Shown here piece after piece: positions 49,718 through 62,109 of a stretch of DNA of 64,000 nt; position 1 is the stretch's first letter, and the number at the start of each line of letters is the position of its first letter. A program made the translations under genes and the position numbers. The stretch comes from Acanthacorydalis orientalis. Lineage: Eukaryota; Arthropoda; Insecta; Megaloptera; Corydalidae. The notes beneath the pieces were generated by a model that searched no databases, had not been told where the DNA came from, and was given only the letters and a program-made list of their open reading frames with translations. The stretch covers positions 16,486,201-16,550,200 of the forward strand of contig CM068314.1 of NCBI GenBank assembly GCA_034766995.1. Direction: 5' to 3'.

Positions 49718-49844
49718 TTTCTTGACCAAAAACGAGTTACTTTCGCTTAAATCTTTGAATCTAAATTGAAAATATTCAATACAGAATTCGAGAATCATTT
49801 AGTTTATACTATTTTGTAACACTTAAAACAATTCTTGATTAGAA

Positions 49845-49847
<3 letters not shown>

Positions 49848-49890
<43 letters not shown>

Positions 49891-49910
49891 ATGTGTGTGT
49901 ATGTATGTAT
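49848..49910. repeat. Compound (TA)n(TG)n array
   Basis: About 30 bp of TA followed by TGTG and ATGTATGTAT units. Confidence 0.9.
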
Positions 49911-50049
49911 TCTAGTTCTAAAACTAAGTAACACAAAAACTATTAAGTATATGATCGTTTATAATTACCGTTAACTAATATATTATTACGTGATAAATCT
50001 ATTTTTGCTTTTATTATACTCGCATTAAGCGAAATCTCTACGGTACATA

Positions 50050-50270
50050 AGATGTCTGTGTGGCACCTTAGTTTATACCGAGTGAAGTATAAGGGTCTCG
50101 AGTTCATAAGATCAGATTTTCTTTTTTATACTCGATCTCACTGTTTTCTTACACCAGAAGGAGAATTTAATGGGATCACGTTTATCCCTCTTAGTCAAGT
50201 TCGCGCATCCCTTTCCGGTGATGGTTCACAGAGGAAATATTCACCAGTAGTAAATTCATTGTTATAAACT
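50050..50270. other. Island with 71-codon plus-strand frame
   Basis: ATG at 50052 to TAA at 50267, mixed composition (contains LTPEGEFNGITFIPLSQ). No domain recognised; a good acceptor-like CTTACACCAG lies inside. Undecided between short ORF and non-coding island. Confidence 0.18.
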
Positions 50271-50349
50271 ATATATATATATATATATATGAATTCGTGT
50301 AAAAGCGAATGCAGTACAATTTAGTTCTGTTATTGTACAAAAGTTTATA

Positions 50350-50380
50350 ACACACAAACACAGAAACGCACACACATATT

Positions 50381-50432
<52 letters not shown>

Positions 50433-50445
50433 GAAAGAGAGAGAG
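50350..50445. repeat. Compound (CA)n(TG)n(TA)n(GA)n array
   Basis: CACACA, a TGTGTG patch, about 45 bp of TA and then AGAGAAAGAGAGAGAG. CA and TG flanks could fold back on each other. Confidence 0.85.
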
Positions 50446-50479
50446 ATGGAAGAGGTAAAGAAAGATTATCATTTATACA

Positions 50480-52050
50480 TTCATCCATAAGTACTTACTA
50501 ATTCAAAGAGCTGATATTTTAATGAAATAAGGAAGTAATTAGTTCTTTTAATATCCATAAATTCATTTTATAAATTTTTTCATTCTGAAAAATTGTTCCT
50601 TTCAGAAATTTATATTTCACAGTCATTATAAAAGAAGTGAATTAGTAATAGATTTTTACTGATTAATAGAATTTATTTTTATAGAACTTATTACAGATTT
50701 GAAATTATATAGTTTATTCCAAAGACTGTTTTCAAATAAGTGTAGAGAAAAAAGTATGAGTACAGAAATTATATTAGTGTATTTCATTTTTGACTCTATC
50801 TGTCCATGATTTGTTTGCCTATTGAATAATTTATCAGAACTTCACCTCTAATTTTCATATTCGAGTGATTTTCATAGTATCCATTATTATTTTTATTTAA
50901 TAAAAACTATTTATTTTAGAAGATTTTCTTAAATTAGTTTCATTCAATTGAGATAATTAACTAAGGTTTTTATTTTTTACTCTAACAACGGCCTTTCCCA
51001 GAGTTTTCTTAGAATCAGCGCTCTCTGAATTAAAATGTCTATTCATTAAGAAAAAATGATTTTTGTCTTATCTAAAGATCACGTCTTTATAATAAAAAAA
51101 TGTCAGTCATTAACATTTTGCTTCACGTAAAGTTCAGTTTATTCTTGTATTAAATCTCATATTTTTTTCTTTTCCTCGTAAAAAAAATATTAATAAATGT
51201 TATAATGTTATGAAAATAACCGCATCATTATTAAAATACTCGTAAGTAAAAATAAAAAATAGCCAATATTCAAATATTAAATATTTTTAATCAAGAAAAT
51301 TTTATAATGTTAGTGATGTGTGAAAGTAAATTCAATCACAGTCAGAAAAACTGTATTTTTAGAACAAATTTATAGTAACTATAAAAAGAATAATATAATG
51401 ACAAAAATTACAGTTTTATAAAATATACATAAATCTGACATAGTTTCTTATAATACATAAGAATATTATAAAAAGGTTTTCTAAAATACTTCTGTACACT
51501 GTTCACTATATAAAAAAAAGTGATATGAGTAAAAATATTATTTTCTGTCGAAAAATGTCATAATAGAAAAAATAAGTTTATTATATAAGTTAATTGAAAT
51601 GAAACATTTTTGAAAAAATATATCCGTTTGTTGAATAATTTCTAATGATTCAAAAGTTCTATCTTTCATACGTTTAGGTGTAAGAAGTCAAGTAGTGTCT
51701 AGACGTCGTCTACTACTGTTGTCAGTATTAAGTTTTAAACTATAAAGTTTCTTTAAGTATGAAATTGATAATGTAAAATATTGAAGGAAATTTGTTATAA
51801 GACAAAACTTGCTTCACACGCTTTATAATCATGTGACAATATTGTTTTATGACACAATATTAATTTTACTCTAAACTAATTCAGTTTATATCACACGAAC
51901 TGAAGGTATTCTGTAATCGAACCATTTAATTTGAATAAAATTTATACGAAATATATTTAATAATATTATACGATATTGAAATATTTTAAAAGCAGAAATC
52001 AATTCGAAATTTATTTTTTATTCATCAACCGCAAATCAGAGAACCATTCT
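50480..52050. other. A+T-rich desert
   Basis: No gene, array or structure; a small richer patch at about 51660-51730. Confidence 0.5.
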
Positions 52051-52059
52051 TTTAAACTT

Positions 52060-52620
52060 CACACTTCTTAAACATCGTAATTTTATCTTTTTAAGCCCGA
52101 TATGAACGCGCGTTGATTGAACACCAACAAGTTGTACACGTTCGAGGTTCTTTTCACGTTAAACCGCCGCGGACACGAAATCATCATTACTGTTAATGGA
52201 TGCTGTGTACCTACGATAACATGACACCCATTTCATTTGAATCATACGACGACGACGTCATCCTTCTAACCGGCATGCATAACGTATCGTAGTGTCTCGT
52301 TTTATCTTGTATCAAAAATATTTGTACGATTATATATCTCGGGGGCTCATTTAAAAAAAACGCCAAAGAAAACACTACGGATCCTTTTAAAGAGCGTCAG
52401 GATGTTATAATGCGTATAGGCTGCTTAAGAGGATCGACAGGGAGGTGTTTTTTTATCCACCTCTTTGCTTGATGATGTCTCGATTCCCACTCAAGTCAAA
52501 AAGACTGGCGTTTAAAAAAAGGGGAGATTGTTATCATGTCCTTCTAATTTACTTATTCTTTCTTCGAGACCTATTTACAACAATGAAATTGCATGCCCGG
52601 TGCTTATAGTAGACTAAAAG
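52060..52620. promoter_or_regulatory. G+C-richer island
   Basis: Contains GAACGCGCGTTGATTG, CCGCCGCGGACACG and CGACGACGACGTCATCC (CRE-like GACGTCA), then the MITE-like inverted repeat 52343-52530. Confidence 0.3.
52343..52530. repeat. Imperfect inverted-repeat unit, MITE-like
   Basis: A (T/A)-run followed by AAACGCCA near 52360 is mirrored by TGGCGTTT followed by an A-run near 52507; the G-rich ends (GGGGG at about 52344, GGGG near 52522) lie outside. Inside, GAGGTG / CACCTC (52442-52447 and 52458-52463) forms a small hairpin. The unit may be a degenerate short element or just part of the 52060-52620 island. Confidence 0.25.
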
Positions 52621-52629
52621 ATAATAAAA

Positions 52630-53529
52630 ATTCAACGAAAATATAAACTGACAAACAGGAAATGATACGTTTCCTTTTTATAAGCGAGAATAAAGTTATA
52701 TACAACCGCTCTAATTGAATTATATTTTCTAATGATTTTTTTTTACTATCCTCGTTCTTTGGAACATTATAATTAAATAACTATTTCAATTTCACGATAT
52801 TAATTTTAGTAAAATATCAGAATGTAAGATATTAATTTTCTTAACATAACTGACAATATTTTAGTTGTATCCAGTCTTTCAAATAGCATCAATTATTGAA
52901 AATATATTTATTTGTAACAACATATATTCATTCTCAGTTAATATTAATAATTAATATCTTAGTATTTAAAAAATATTATACACGGAATTTCAATGCTTAG
53001 TTTAAATTCATAATTCATTATTTTTTTAAATTGAAAGTGATTTAATTCCTGAATAAAAAAATAGCTCAGGTTATAAAACTAAAATGAGGTTTGTCATTTA
53101 ATGATTACAAATTCAATACATTAGAATTTGCTTGTACCTGTTTCTTGCGATTACCTGTTTCATTTTTCACTTTATTAACCTATAAATACTACTATTCTAC
53201 AAGTTACATAAAAAATAACAAAAGCAATTTGATACTTTAATTTAGTAATGTAAAAATATTCCATAAATGCATGAATAATTTTCTAAATATTATAGATATA
53301 TTGCAAATCAAAAAGTATTTGTTAATTTCATTAAAAAAGTCTTGTTATTATTTTCTTTTAAATTACTAACATTTTTTAAACACTATTACTACAACATATA
53401 TTTATTAATTGTTATTTTTTTATTAAAAGAACAATCATTTTATAGTTTTAATTCTTTTAGAGATTACTTTTGAAATATGTTCTTTAACTGAATTACCTAA
53501 AATAACTGACTTTTTGATTTTATAACTAT

Positions 53530-53595
<66 letters not shown>

Positions 53596-54970
53596 GTGTG
53601 TATGTATGTATATACATACATACATACATATGCATATTATAGTTAATGTAAATAGATATAATTGTCATTTAAATTAATATCTAATTAATATTGTTAGTAT
53701 ATAGTAACAGTAATTTTCGTTCTATTGTTATACTAGAAAATTTAAAGAGTATGAAATCTTTACAAAGCAATTGCAATGTTGTTTATCTGTCTCGTTCGTT
53801 CCATTTTCCGGCGAATTGGTTTCCCAGACGACATTATATAGCTTTGGGAATCCCTATGCTAGTTATCACAACCACTAGATACGCGAATGCTCTTGCACTG
53901 AGTATATCTTGGAGTCACCACTGAAAATTAACACAGTATTCATGTTATGTTTCAGCTAAATAATTATATGAATACTAAATTTGTATATTTGTAGTTGTTT
54001 ATTAAAAATTTTATAGATAGAATATTAATCAATACATACATTTTATAAAATTTTCTGTGATTTTTCAAGACATTAATTATTTTAAATTTTATTAATAAAA
54101 TTTAAAATTAACTTTTCTAAATGGTGTTTTTTTTATCAATTGCTTAACATATACTGTTCGAACCAAAAATAAAATACAGTTGCATGAAAAAAGTTTGTAT
54201 TTCTAATATAATTTTAATGAAATTCGTTATATATTCATATATACATATATATATCATTTTTATTCTTAAATACATAAGATATAATAGTTTCGTAATAAAA
54301 ATAAAATAAAATAGAATAAATATATTCCTTATATTTTCAATTTTATGAAAAAGTGTTTCTAAATATATCTATAGTAAAATATTGATAAATAATTTAAACA
54401 AGTTCACTATATTTAATCAAGTCAAATGTGTAGCATGGCTTTAAATTATAATATTTTCGTCTAAAAACGTTAAATAATGATTACAAATTTCAATTCAGAT
54501 ATTTAATAAGACAGCATCACTTATAAGAGCATCTACAAAAAGTATCTAACTTTGTTTTTTTAATAATTAGATAGTTGTAATATAAAAAGTAATAGTAGAT
54601 TTTCCAAATGTGCACATTTTACTGTTTCATTTTATAAGAAAAATAATTTCTAACCCATTTAAAATCTGTGTTAAATATATGTAAATTTATTTTTTTCTTT
54701 AATTTACAAGTTATATTTTATTGAATACATTTGCATATTCATTATATTTTCATAAATAATTCTTGTAGAATATAAAGCGTTAATTTTTTTTATTTGTTCA
54801 CAATACAACATTTTATACTGGAAATGTATTCATCTATTGAATAAAAAAGAAAGTGAACAAAGTAACAGATACTTGTTTAAAATGAACAAAACATTGGTAT
54901 TCATACGAGAGGTACAATAATATTGTTAAGGATTAGTGAAGATAAAAATTAAGGACAAAGCTTAAAGAAG
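52630..54970. other. A+T-rich DNA with one island
   Basis: Island at 53760-53930 inside a 77-codon plus-strand frame (53691-53924), not supported by splice sites. The rest is desert with the compound array at 53532. Confidence 0.4.
53532..53630. repeat. Compound (TA)n(TATG)n(TACA)n array
   Basis: About 52 bp of TA, then TATG units and finally ACATACATACAT; the TATG and CATA blocks are mutually complementary. Confidence 0.9.
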
Positions 54971-54979
54971 GAGTCTGGG

Positions 54980-55420
54980 CTATGTACTTTTCGCATTGTT
55001 AATATATTCAAACCCTTCTGGCGAAAACAGCTGTCAGTATCGTGCGACAGCCGGGGTTGTGACTGGTGGCGGGCCAAAGTTCGCACTCACTAAAGTGTGT
55101 AGTAGTACAAAAACGGCGTCGTCAGACGCGCGGAGTAGGTGGAGGACATTGAAAGGACGTTGGCGGCGAAGCAGTGTTTTGCCTATGTTAAACCAGCAAA
55201 CATCATTCTCCACTTACATCCGGCGCACGTCTGTAAAACACTAATCCAACCCTATTATGGCGACATATACGAGCACTAAAGCACTAATCTGAGATTACGC
55301 GCCGTTGGTAGCCGGTCCGACGAACTGCATTGCCTTTCTTCTATGCTACAGCCAAAGCTCTCTAAACAAATGTGTGAGAAGAAACGGTGATTTTGTGGTC
55401 TTATTTTCTTACGCTGATTG
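54980..55420. promoter_or_regulatory. G+C-rich island
   Basis: One of the most G+C-rich islands: AACAGCTGTCAG (E-box), GGTGGCGGGCC, AAACGGCGTCGTCAGACGCGC and GGACGTTGGCGGCG. An 82-codon plus-strand frame (54996-55244) is Ser/Thr/Arg-rich with no domain; no splice sites pair with it. Confidence 0.3.
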
Positions 55421-55586
55421 AATATTACTTATTCGTTATATATGATCTTCTTCTCCAATTTTTTTTCATATTCCTCTTCAAGTGTGATAGAATATAACAC
55501 ATATTTAATTGTTTTAAAGTACTCTGCTTAATGGAAATCAATCATTAACAAATAACACTTTAAAGTGCTATACTAACTAATATTAT

Positions 55587-55589
<3 letters not shown>

Positions 55590-55657
<68 letters not shown>
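55590..55657. repeat. (TA)n array
   Basis: About 62 bp of pure TA, one of the longest uninterrupted arrays, ending TGTATATG. Confidence 0.95.
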
Positions 55658-55658
<1 letters not shown>

Positions 55659-55659
55659 G

Positions 55660-56460
55660 TACAAAAATTTCGTTATTGAATACCGATTGTTGCATAATAC
55701 TTTAATATTATTGTTAATAAATAGAATGACATTTATTATTAATAATTTATTTACATTTCATTATTATCATTTATTTCTCTATAAAATAATAAAAAAAATA
55801 TTAAATATATATCATTTTTTTGAAAAAAATACATATTCTGCCATAAAAAAAGTAGTTAAAACTTAAGTCATTTTTTAAATGTATTCTTTTCTAAAAAAAG
55901 TTCTGATTCGTTAATGAAAAGGATACAAAAATATTCTTCTTAAATCAATAAAAGATCATTATATTTAATGAACGTGTACTATGGAATGTGAAGTACTATG
56001 AATTTGAATTATTCATTGCACATCTGTATTCTATTATGAATGTATGTGTAAAAACATTTAATAACCTGATATCTTAAATATGCATATATATATATATATA
56101 TATATACAATAAAAACTATGTAGCGTACATATTATTTCTTTTAATCTTATTCATTAATGAGTACAATTCGCGAACACTACTTTTTACATTTGTTAATTCA
56201 ATAACACGCTATATGTATGTGTTATTAGCTCTGAGCTTTCGTGAAAATACACAAACTTGTTTGATTTATATAACATATAAGATTAACATTCGCGTTTATT
56301 TGACCGTTCAGTTAAATAGTTTTAGCAATTACTGTTAAATTATTAACATTTAATTGAAAATAATTAAACGTTTTATAAAATGAAATATATATTAACAGAA
56401 TGTATTATTAAGAAAATCGTGTTATTCTTATTTATCTGTATTTTATAAATCATATATATA
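55660..56460. other. A+T-rich desert
   Basis: No gene seen; short (TA)n at 56085-56107 and 56455-56474. Confidence 0.5.
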
Positions 56461-56474
56461 TATATATATATATA

Positions 56475-56930
56475 CAAGGTTTGTAAAAAAATTGCGGTTT
56501 TTACCTATCGAGTATAAAATTTCTATCAGCGAGAAATAAATTTATTTATTCCTATAAGATAGAATTATGGCGTCCTGGATAATAACGGTTCTGAAAAAAA
56601 TATTCTCTATAGCTGAAGAACGTCCATGACCCTCCTTATCATCAAAGATTTCGTTTCCATTACGAAATTTTTGGAATCAGTGTTGAGCTCTACGTTCACT
56701 AATTGACTCTTCGCTAAAAACAAATTTGATATTTCGAGCAGTTTCTATTGCTTTACGTCCCAATTTACAGTTATAAATAAAATCGAGCAAATTTTTTTCC
56801 ATGACTAATTTAAAAAGTTATATTCAACAATACTAAAAAATAAAAATAATAGATAAACACTAAAATCAGTAGTGCTAATTTCATTGTTTACATTAGTGTA
56901 TCACATGACTATAACAAAAGGCAACGGTAA
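56475..56930 (-). mobile_element. Internally deleted mariner element
   Basis: The left end (3' end of the element) begins at 56475 after TA with CAAGGTTTGT, followed by AAATTGCGGTTTTT, resembling mellifera-type mariner termini, which carry ATTGCGGATTTTT. The element contains the transposase relic and its A/T-rich 5' leader (56803 to about 56870). The opposite terminal repeat is not clearly matched near 56930, so the right boundary is approximate and that end has probably decayed. Both sides abut (TA)n arrays, consistent with TA target choice. Length is about 0.45 kb against about 1.3 kb for a full mariner. Confidence 0.7.
56542..56802 (-). pseudogene. Mariner transposase N-terminal relic
   Basis: The minus strand starts at ATG (56802-56800) and encodes the N-terminal DNA-binding part of a mariner-family transposase: a helix-turn-helix segment with KLGRKAIETARNI, followed by the signature FQKFRNGNE and a DDKEGHGR stretch that matches the family pattern WFQKFRxGD..LEDExxxGRP. 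The codon for the conserved tryptophan of that motif is TGA (56679-56677), so the frame is broken. The catalytic DD34D domain is absent: after the first 70 or so residues the sequence passes to unrelated codons and ends in TAA at 56544-56542. It is non-functional, and the loss of the whole catalytic region is a large internal deletion. Confidence 0.82.
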
Positions 56931-56966
56931 TATATATATATATATATAAATATATACATATATATG

Positions 56967-57003
<37 letters not shown>
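56931..57003. repeat. (TA)n array beside the mariner relic
   Basis: Three TA blocks interrupted by short A/C/G changes, at the right side of the mariner element. Confidence 0.9.
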
Positions 57004-57006
<3 letters not shown>

Positions 57007-57299
57007 CTAGTAACATTTTTAATTAGGTTAAAATTTATCTGGAAATATTTTTAATTTCTGTAATTTATTTTCAAGTAAATACAAATTTTAAATTTAATTA
57101 TTTTTATATAAGATATCTATAAACGTGTTATGTCAGATTGTCGAATTAATTCGATTATGTTAATTGAATTTTTTATTTTTAAAATTCGCGTGTAACAAAA
57201 CTTTTAAGTTTAACGTTATTTAGGATGAAAAGTAATGAACCCGTTCATTTAAATATATTTTCATCGTCTTAAACTAAATGTAACAATTTATATAGTATT

Positions 57300-57302
<3 letters not shown>

Positions 57303-57351
<49 letters not shown>
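57303..57351. repeat. (TA)n array
   Basis: About 49 bp of pure TA. Confidence 0.95.
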
Positions 57352-57353
<2 letters not shown>

Positions 57354-57479
57354 ACTTCATCATACCTATATGTGTATGTTATTAATAGACGGTTTAGTGT
57401 TCACTAAAGAATAAAATAATTGACAGATTGTTTCAAAATACTCAGATAAAGTCATGAGTCACTGTGAAAGTAAAAAAAT

Positions 57480-57900
57480 CAGTATATCAAGAGTGAGATT
57501 TAGTTGAAAAGGAAGGAATAAAGTCGTAAGGTGATAAGAACTGGTCTATGCGAGCTTTTGTTGTATCTTCGCTGCGATTGAGTCTTCATTCGCTTCTTAG
57601 ATCCCCATGAGACTACTTGTCTATGCCTCGCTACTGAGAAAGAGAACAACGCATAAGAAAAAATGAAACAAAGAATTTGTTTCTCGCAGCGTTTATGGCA
57701 TTTAACTTGCAAATGTTATAGCTTTATTCAGTATGTGTGTAAAGTGGGAGTCATCACCTCTACACTCAGAGATCTCAGCTACTGAATATTTTTATCATTC
57801 GTCGGCTACGTTCACGTCTTTTTTACCCCGACTTACTGTTTTTTTCCTACTCATCGTCTACTGGGAGGTGAAATAGCAGAGCAGAAGACGTACAAAATTA
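57480..57900. other. G+C-richer island
   Basis: Contains TCTTCGCTGCGATTGAG and CACTCAGAGATCTCAGC. The minus-strand 70-codon frame (57500-57712), His/Lys/Arg-rich, is taken as chance. Confidence 0.25.
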
Positions 57901-58281
57901 GATTCATATTTTCTGAATTGACTGTGCTTACGAACACGCACAGAAAAAATCTGTTTTCTTATAACAGTCTTACGTTGTTTGTTTTTCACGATTTTTTTTA
58001 CAAAAAAGTATTCGGGACGACGCTTCAAAATATTTACAAACATTACAAGAAATGATTAATATGGAGTTATATTTTATTCTTTGAAATCAACATGTTCAAT
58101 ATATAGAATTAATTTTAATAAATATTGAATATATGTATATATATATATAATATTACTATATTAAATAAACTATAAAATAGAGAAAAACAATTATACACTG
58201 TAATAAAAATATTTTCATTTAAAAAGAAATCATGTTCAATTTAACAATAATTTTTAAATTAAAAATCTGTAAGTTGTATAT

Positions 58282-58288
<7 letters not shown>

Positions 58289-58329
<41 letters not shown>
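58289..58329. repeat. (TA)n array
   Basis: About 41 bp of pure TA immediately before the 58340-58680 island. Confidence 0.95.
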
Positions 58330-58332
<3 letters not shown>

Positions 58333-58339
58333 AAGAACA

Positions 58340-58680
58340 AGAAATGGTAAATGAGGATGATGCCACTGTGCACGTAAGGCATGCTGGAGAGCAAGGGCAA
58401 ATGGCAGCGGATGATTGATCGCTCGGCTAATTGGATGATCGATGGGTTTAGTTCATCAAGCAGCAGCCGCTAGGAGGCGTCGTCCTGCACTGACTGTCGA
58501 CCGATACCGCCTGCTTCCCTGCTTACTTGCTCTGCCGCCACCTCTACGCCATCGGTGTCGCAAACAGAACTCTTGACGAGGTGGCCCACCAAATTGACGG
58601 GGGTTTGTATATATAATACGACGAGGAGATAATATCCGCAACGAACACATTGGAATTGCATAGATTTGCACGTCGTTTAA
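58340..58680. promoter_or_regulatory. G+C-rich island
   Basis: Contains GCTCGGCTAATTGGATGATC with homeodomain-like TAATTG, CAGCAGCCGC and CTGCCGCCACC. Two overlapping minus-strand frames of 63-71 codons are Arg/Gly/Ala-rich, as expected for G+C-rich non-coding DNA. Confidence 0.35.
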
Positions 58681-59018
58681 TATTCAACATGTATTGATGT
58701 GACCTTCATGTCTTTTTGATGAATAAAAGACATACCAAACAATAATTGAAACGTAATATCAAATGTATAAATAAAATATAATTCTACTTTTCTGAAAAGT
58801 CCAATACCAATTTAAGTATTTAGGTTTTATTTATAATTAGGTTTTATATATAATGTTGATAAAAATTCTTTATCGAGTCCACAGTAGAGTTTGAATCTTC
58901 ATAAAAGTTATCGAAGTTCTTTAAATTTGTATTTGTTATTTAAAATATCAACCATTTTATTGAATTCATTGCAATCATTAAAAAAAATAATAATTTCAAA
59001 TTAAGACGTTTCTATAGG

Positions 59019-59022
<4 letters not shown>

Positions 59023-59076
<54 letters not shown>
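59023..59076. repeat. (TA)n array
   Basis: About 54 bp of pure TA. Confidence 0.95.
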
Positions 59077-59079
<3 letters not shown>

Positions 59080-59109
59080 TTTATAATAGTAAAAAAAATT
59101 AAGATAATC

Positions 59110-59540
59110 TCATTTTTTACTAGCTGTCAGTTAATACTTTTTCCAAATCAAATATCTCGAGAGCTGTAATCATTACATGCCTCTCAAACAGAGGCTGTAA
59201 ATCAGAGTATGGATTGTATTTTTTGTTCTCCATTAATACAATACTATAAAGGACATAGAACTTCATTCTCGAGTCTGATTGAGACAATTGAATTGTAATT
59301 TGTAACACTTTTCACGCAGTATACGAAGGTACAACAGAAGAACCATAGACTTTGTAGAAGCTGAACCCTCGTATCGCTCTTAATACATCAAATGAAAAAT
59401 TCATTAGTCTTTCCAGCCTTCAGCTTCTTTCTCTTTGCAACGTTTTGCGCATGTTGCTGCTACAATTTTCTCGCGGAATATTACATTAGCGGTTGCACAG
59501 TGTCTGATGCAGCCAACAACCGTACTGTAAAAGTAGACTT
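59110..59540. other. G+C-richer island
   Basis: A 62-codon minus-strand frame (59120-59308) with mixed composition (contains LFERHVMITALEIFDLEKV) lies here; no acceptor/donor pair found, so it is left uncalled. Confidence 0.2.
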
Positions 59541-59819
59541 ACCAATCTGAATATTCATATTACACAATTGATGAAAATTGTCTCAAGAATTACATTATAC
59601 TCGCAGTATATAGTTGAAAATAATTATTATTTACAAGGCTTTATTTAAATAGGAAATAATAATAATATATGTATAATATTTCAGTTTGAATAACATATTA
59701 AAATAAATTTCGATTTGAAACGTATTTTTTTCACTTTGATACGAAATAAGCTATTAAAAAACAAATTGTGAAAATTTGGAAACTTACAGACTTTTAAATA
59801 TTTATATGTCAAATTCATT

Positions 59820-60140
59820 CATAGGCATCATTTCCGTGGCAGCGGAAATATGTCTTTCCATTGAACTTATGGAAGCTGTATCAGATTTACCTGAGTATGT
59901 CCTTGTAATCAATTTATCATTATGTATCCCCCATTTGAATTTCCTTTAATTTCCTTCCATATAGCTGATACACACGTTGGTATCACCTCCTCCGTTCCTC
60001 CACCCACAGTTCTATCTTTATCGCATCATATTTACATTTCCCTTGGCTGCTTGCTTACTTTCCTTTCTGTCTCCCATCGACATTACCTACAAGCTCCAGC
60101 GCCCTCTAAATATTCAACGGATAGGATTCTTAGTGATGTG
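59820..60140. other. Pyrimidine-rich island with acceptor-like sites
   Basis: On the plus strand, CCTTCCATATAG (about 59965) and CCTCCACCCACAG (about 60008) are strong acceptor-like signals, but no donor follows at exon-like distance. A 74-codon open frame covers the area. Possibly a decoy or recursive splice region. Confidence 0.25.
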
Positions 60141-60149
60141 TATTAAACA

Positions 60150-61420
60150 TACATAACCAATCTTCTATTAATTATTGACAGCTTTAAAAGAGTTTTTTTT
60201 TCTTAATTACGAATAAAAGATTAAATAATTTCATTTTTATTATAATAACTAACTCATCTTTAGTATCAAATCAACTCATCTTGCTTTACCTCCAATAATA
60301 AACAATATTATTCCTTCAATAGCCATATAGAACATTTTATTTTTTAAAAAATCTAATAAAATGCATAATTTTTCTTCTATGATACTATTATATTTTAAAA
60401 TTGAAATAATATAAATAATCATGTGAAATTGAAATAATTAATATTTTTTTTGAACATTTAATAATGCAATAATCTTGTCACACAACTACTAATTGAATAT
60501 TTTAAGTATATAATTGAATTACATTTTAAATCAATTGATCTTTTTAAAATGAGTATTCATAGATTGCAAACCTTAGAATATAGCAAAACCTTAAATAAAA
60601 AAAATCATTTTCAAATAACGATGAATTATTTGTAATATTTACATTTTTTCTTAAAAAATATTTTTATTTTATTAAAAATCACAATTCATTGTTTAACAGT
60701 ATTCATGTATTCAAATACAATTTAATAAACAAATGTTTACTCTTCATACACTGACAAAAAATTCAGAAAAAATTATTTCTATGGATAATGAAAGAAATAT
60801 ATTATTGCTATATTACTTCAAAATATATAAAAAATTCTTTTTTTGATGTATATTTTTTTTTAAATGACTGTATTATGATAGAATCATCAGCCAGTTTTAA
60901 TAGTATTCAAAATTTTATTATACTTTTACAAAATTTAAATAAGTTTATAACCATTTTATGTCATTCTATTTTTTTAATATTCTTTTCGGTTTTTTTTTAT
61001 AGTGTGTTAAAATATGACGATCTTATAAATAACTGTTAAAAATAATAAAAGATATTATTTTTGTGTAAATCATATATAGAGATTTTTGAGATATAAAAAG
61101 CATATAAAAATATTATTTTAATAAACAAAATTTTAAATTTGTTCATCGATTTATATAATAAATTGATTTGTGAGAAGAATGAATCCAGGTTTTAGAACTA
61201 ACTTCATAACAAAAAAACACAATAGTTATTTTATGTTATTCATATGGATTATATTATGTAATGCTATGCTCTATAATGAACCATTATTGAAATACAATAA
61301 TTCACAACGACCTACATTCTGTATAATTATTGTGAAACTTCGCGCAAAAAAGATTTTTTTATAGAACTTTATCAAGGTTTTTTTTTAATTTAACCCTTAC
61401 ATTGCATACATAATCGCGAG
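60150..61420. other. A+T-rich desert
   Basis: No gene seen. Open frames at 60788-61039 and 61170-61364 are Phe/Ile/Asn-rich. Confidence 0.5.
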
Positions 61421-61429
61421 AACATTATA

Positions 61430-61760
61430 AAACACAGCATCCTAGCACGTACCCTCCACCACTCGGTTGCCATTGCGGGACCGGAAATATTCAAATGAAT
61501 TTCTAATCTGAAGTACCGTGATGCGAAGCTAACGTCGCAGCTGCCGCCCTCGTTTTCTCTCCTCCTCTTGCCCCTGTGGCCGTCACCGCTTCCATTTCTA
61601 ACCGCCTTGAAGAAGAACCGTCTGTAAGACTCTAGAGACAACGTCGCTGCCACCACCGCCGCGTCGCCGCCGACTATGTCATATCACACTTGTTTGCTAT
61701 GGGACCGATTGTCTCACGGAACTTCGCTAAGAATGTCACATCCACAGAACAAAATAAAAT
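61430..61760. promoter_or_regulatory. G+C-rich island with CCG repeats
   Basis: GCTGCCACCACCGCCGCGTC near 61646 and CTCCTCCTCTTGCCCC near 61559. The minus-strand 88-codon frame is Arg/Gly/Ser-rich; CTTACAG on the minus strand near 61624 is acceptor-like but unpaired. Regulatory island or untranslated exon. Confidence 0.3.
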
Positions 61761-61991
61761 AGACTTTGCACTTTCTAAAACAACCAAACAAAAATATCAT
61801 ACACGCGCACAGAAATCACCTAAGAGAATATTAATATTGTTTTGAATGATGTACATCGTCTAATGTGTCTCGTAAACATAACCAGTCCACAGAGTTTTTT
61901 TTTATTGACTCGATTAAAAATCCAATTAAAATTAATTCACAAACCTTCAATCTATAACAACAGCGTGCTTGTATTCTACGCATAATTCATA

Positions 61992-61996
<5 letters not shown>

Positions 61997-62068
<72 letters not shown>

Positions 62069-62100
62069 ATATGTGTATAATTATATATGTATGTATGTAC
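61997..62100. repeat. Compound (TA)n(TGTA)n array
   Basis: About 60 bp of TA followed by TGTATATG and ATGTATGTATGTAC units. Confidence 0.9.
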
Positions 62101-62109
62101 ATAAATAGA

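Noticed and set aside
53532..53630. Repeat cluster considered as a CRISPR-like array
   Set aside because: Simple microsatellite with no spacers.
58456..58671. Arg/Gly/Ala-rich minus-strand frames
   Set aside because: Typical chance translations of G+C-rich non-coding DNA; the two frames overlap each other.
61390..61656. 88-codon minus-strand frame
   Set aside because: Low-complexity Arg/Gly/Ser composition and no paired splice sites.
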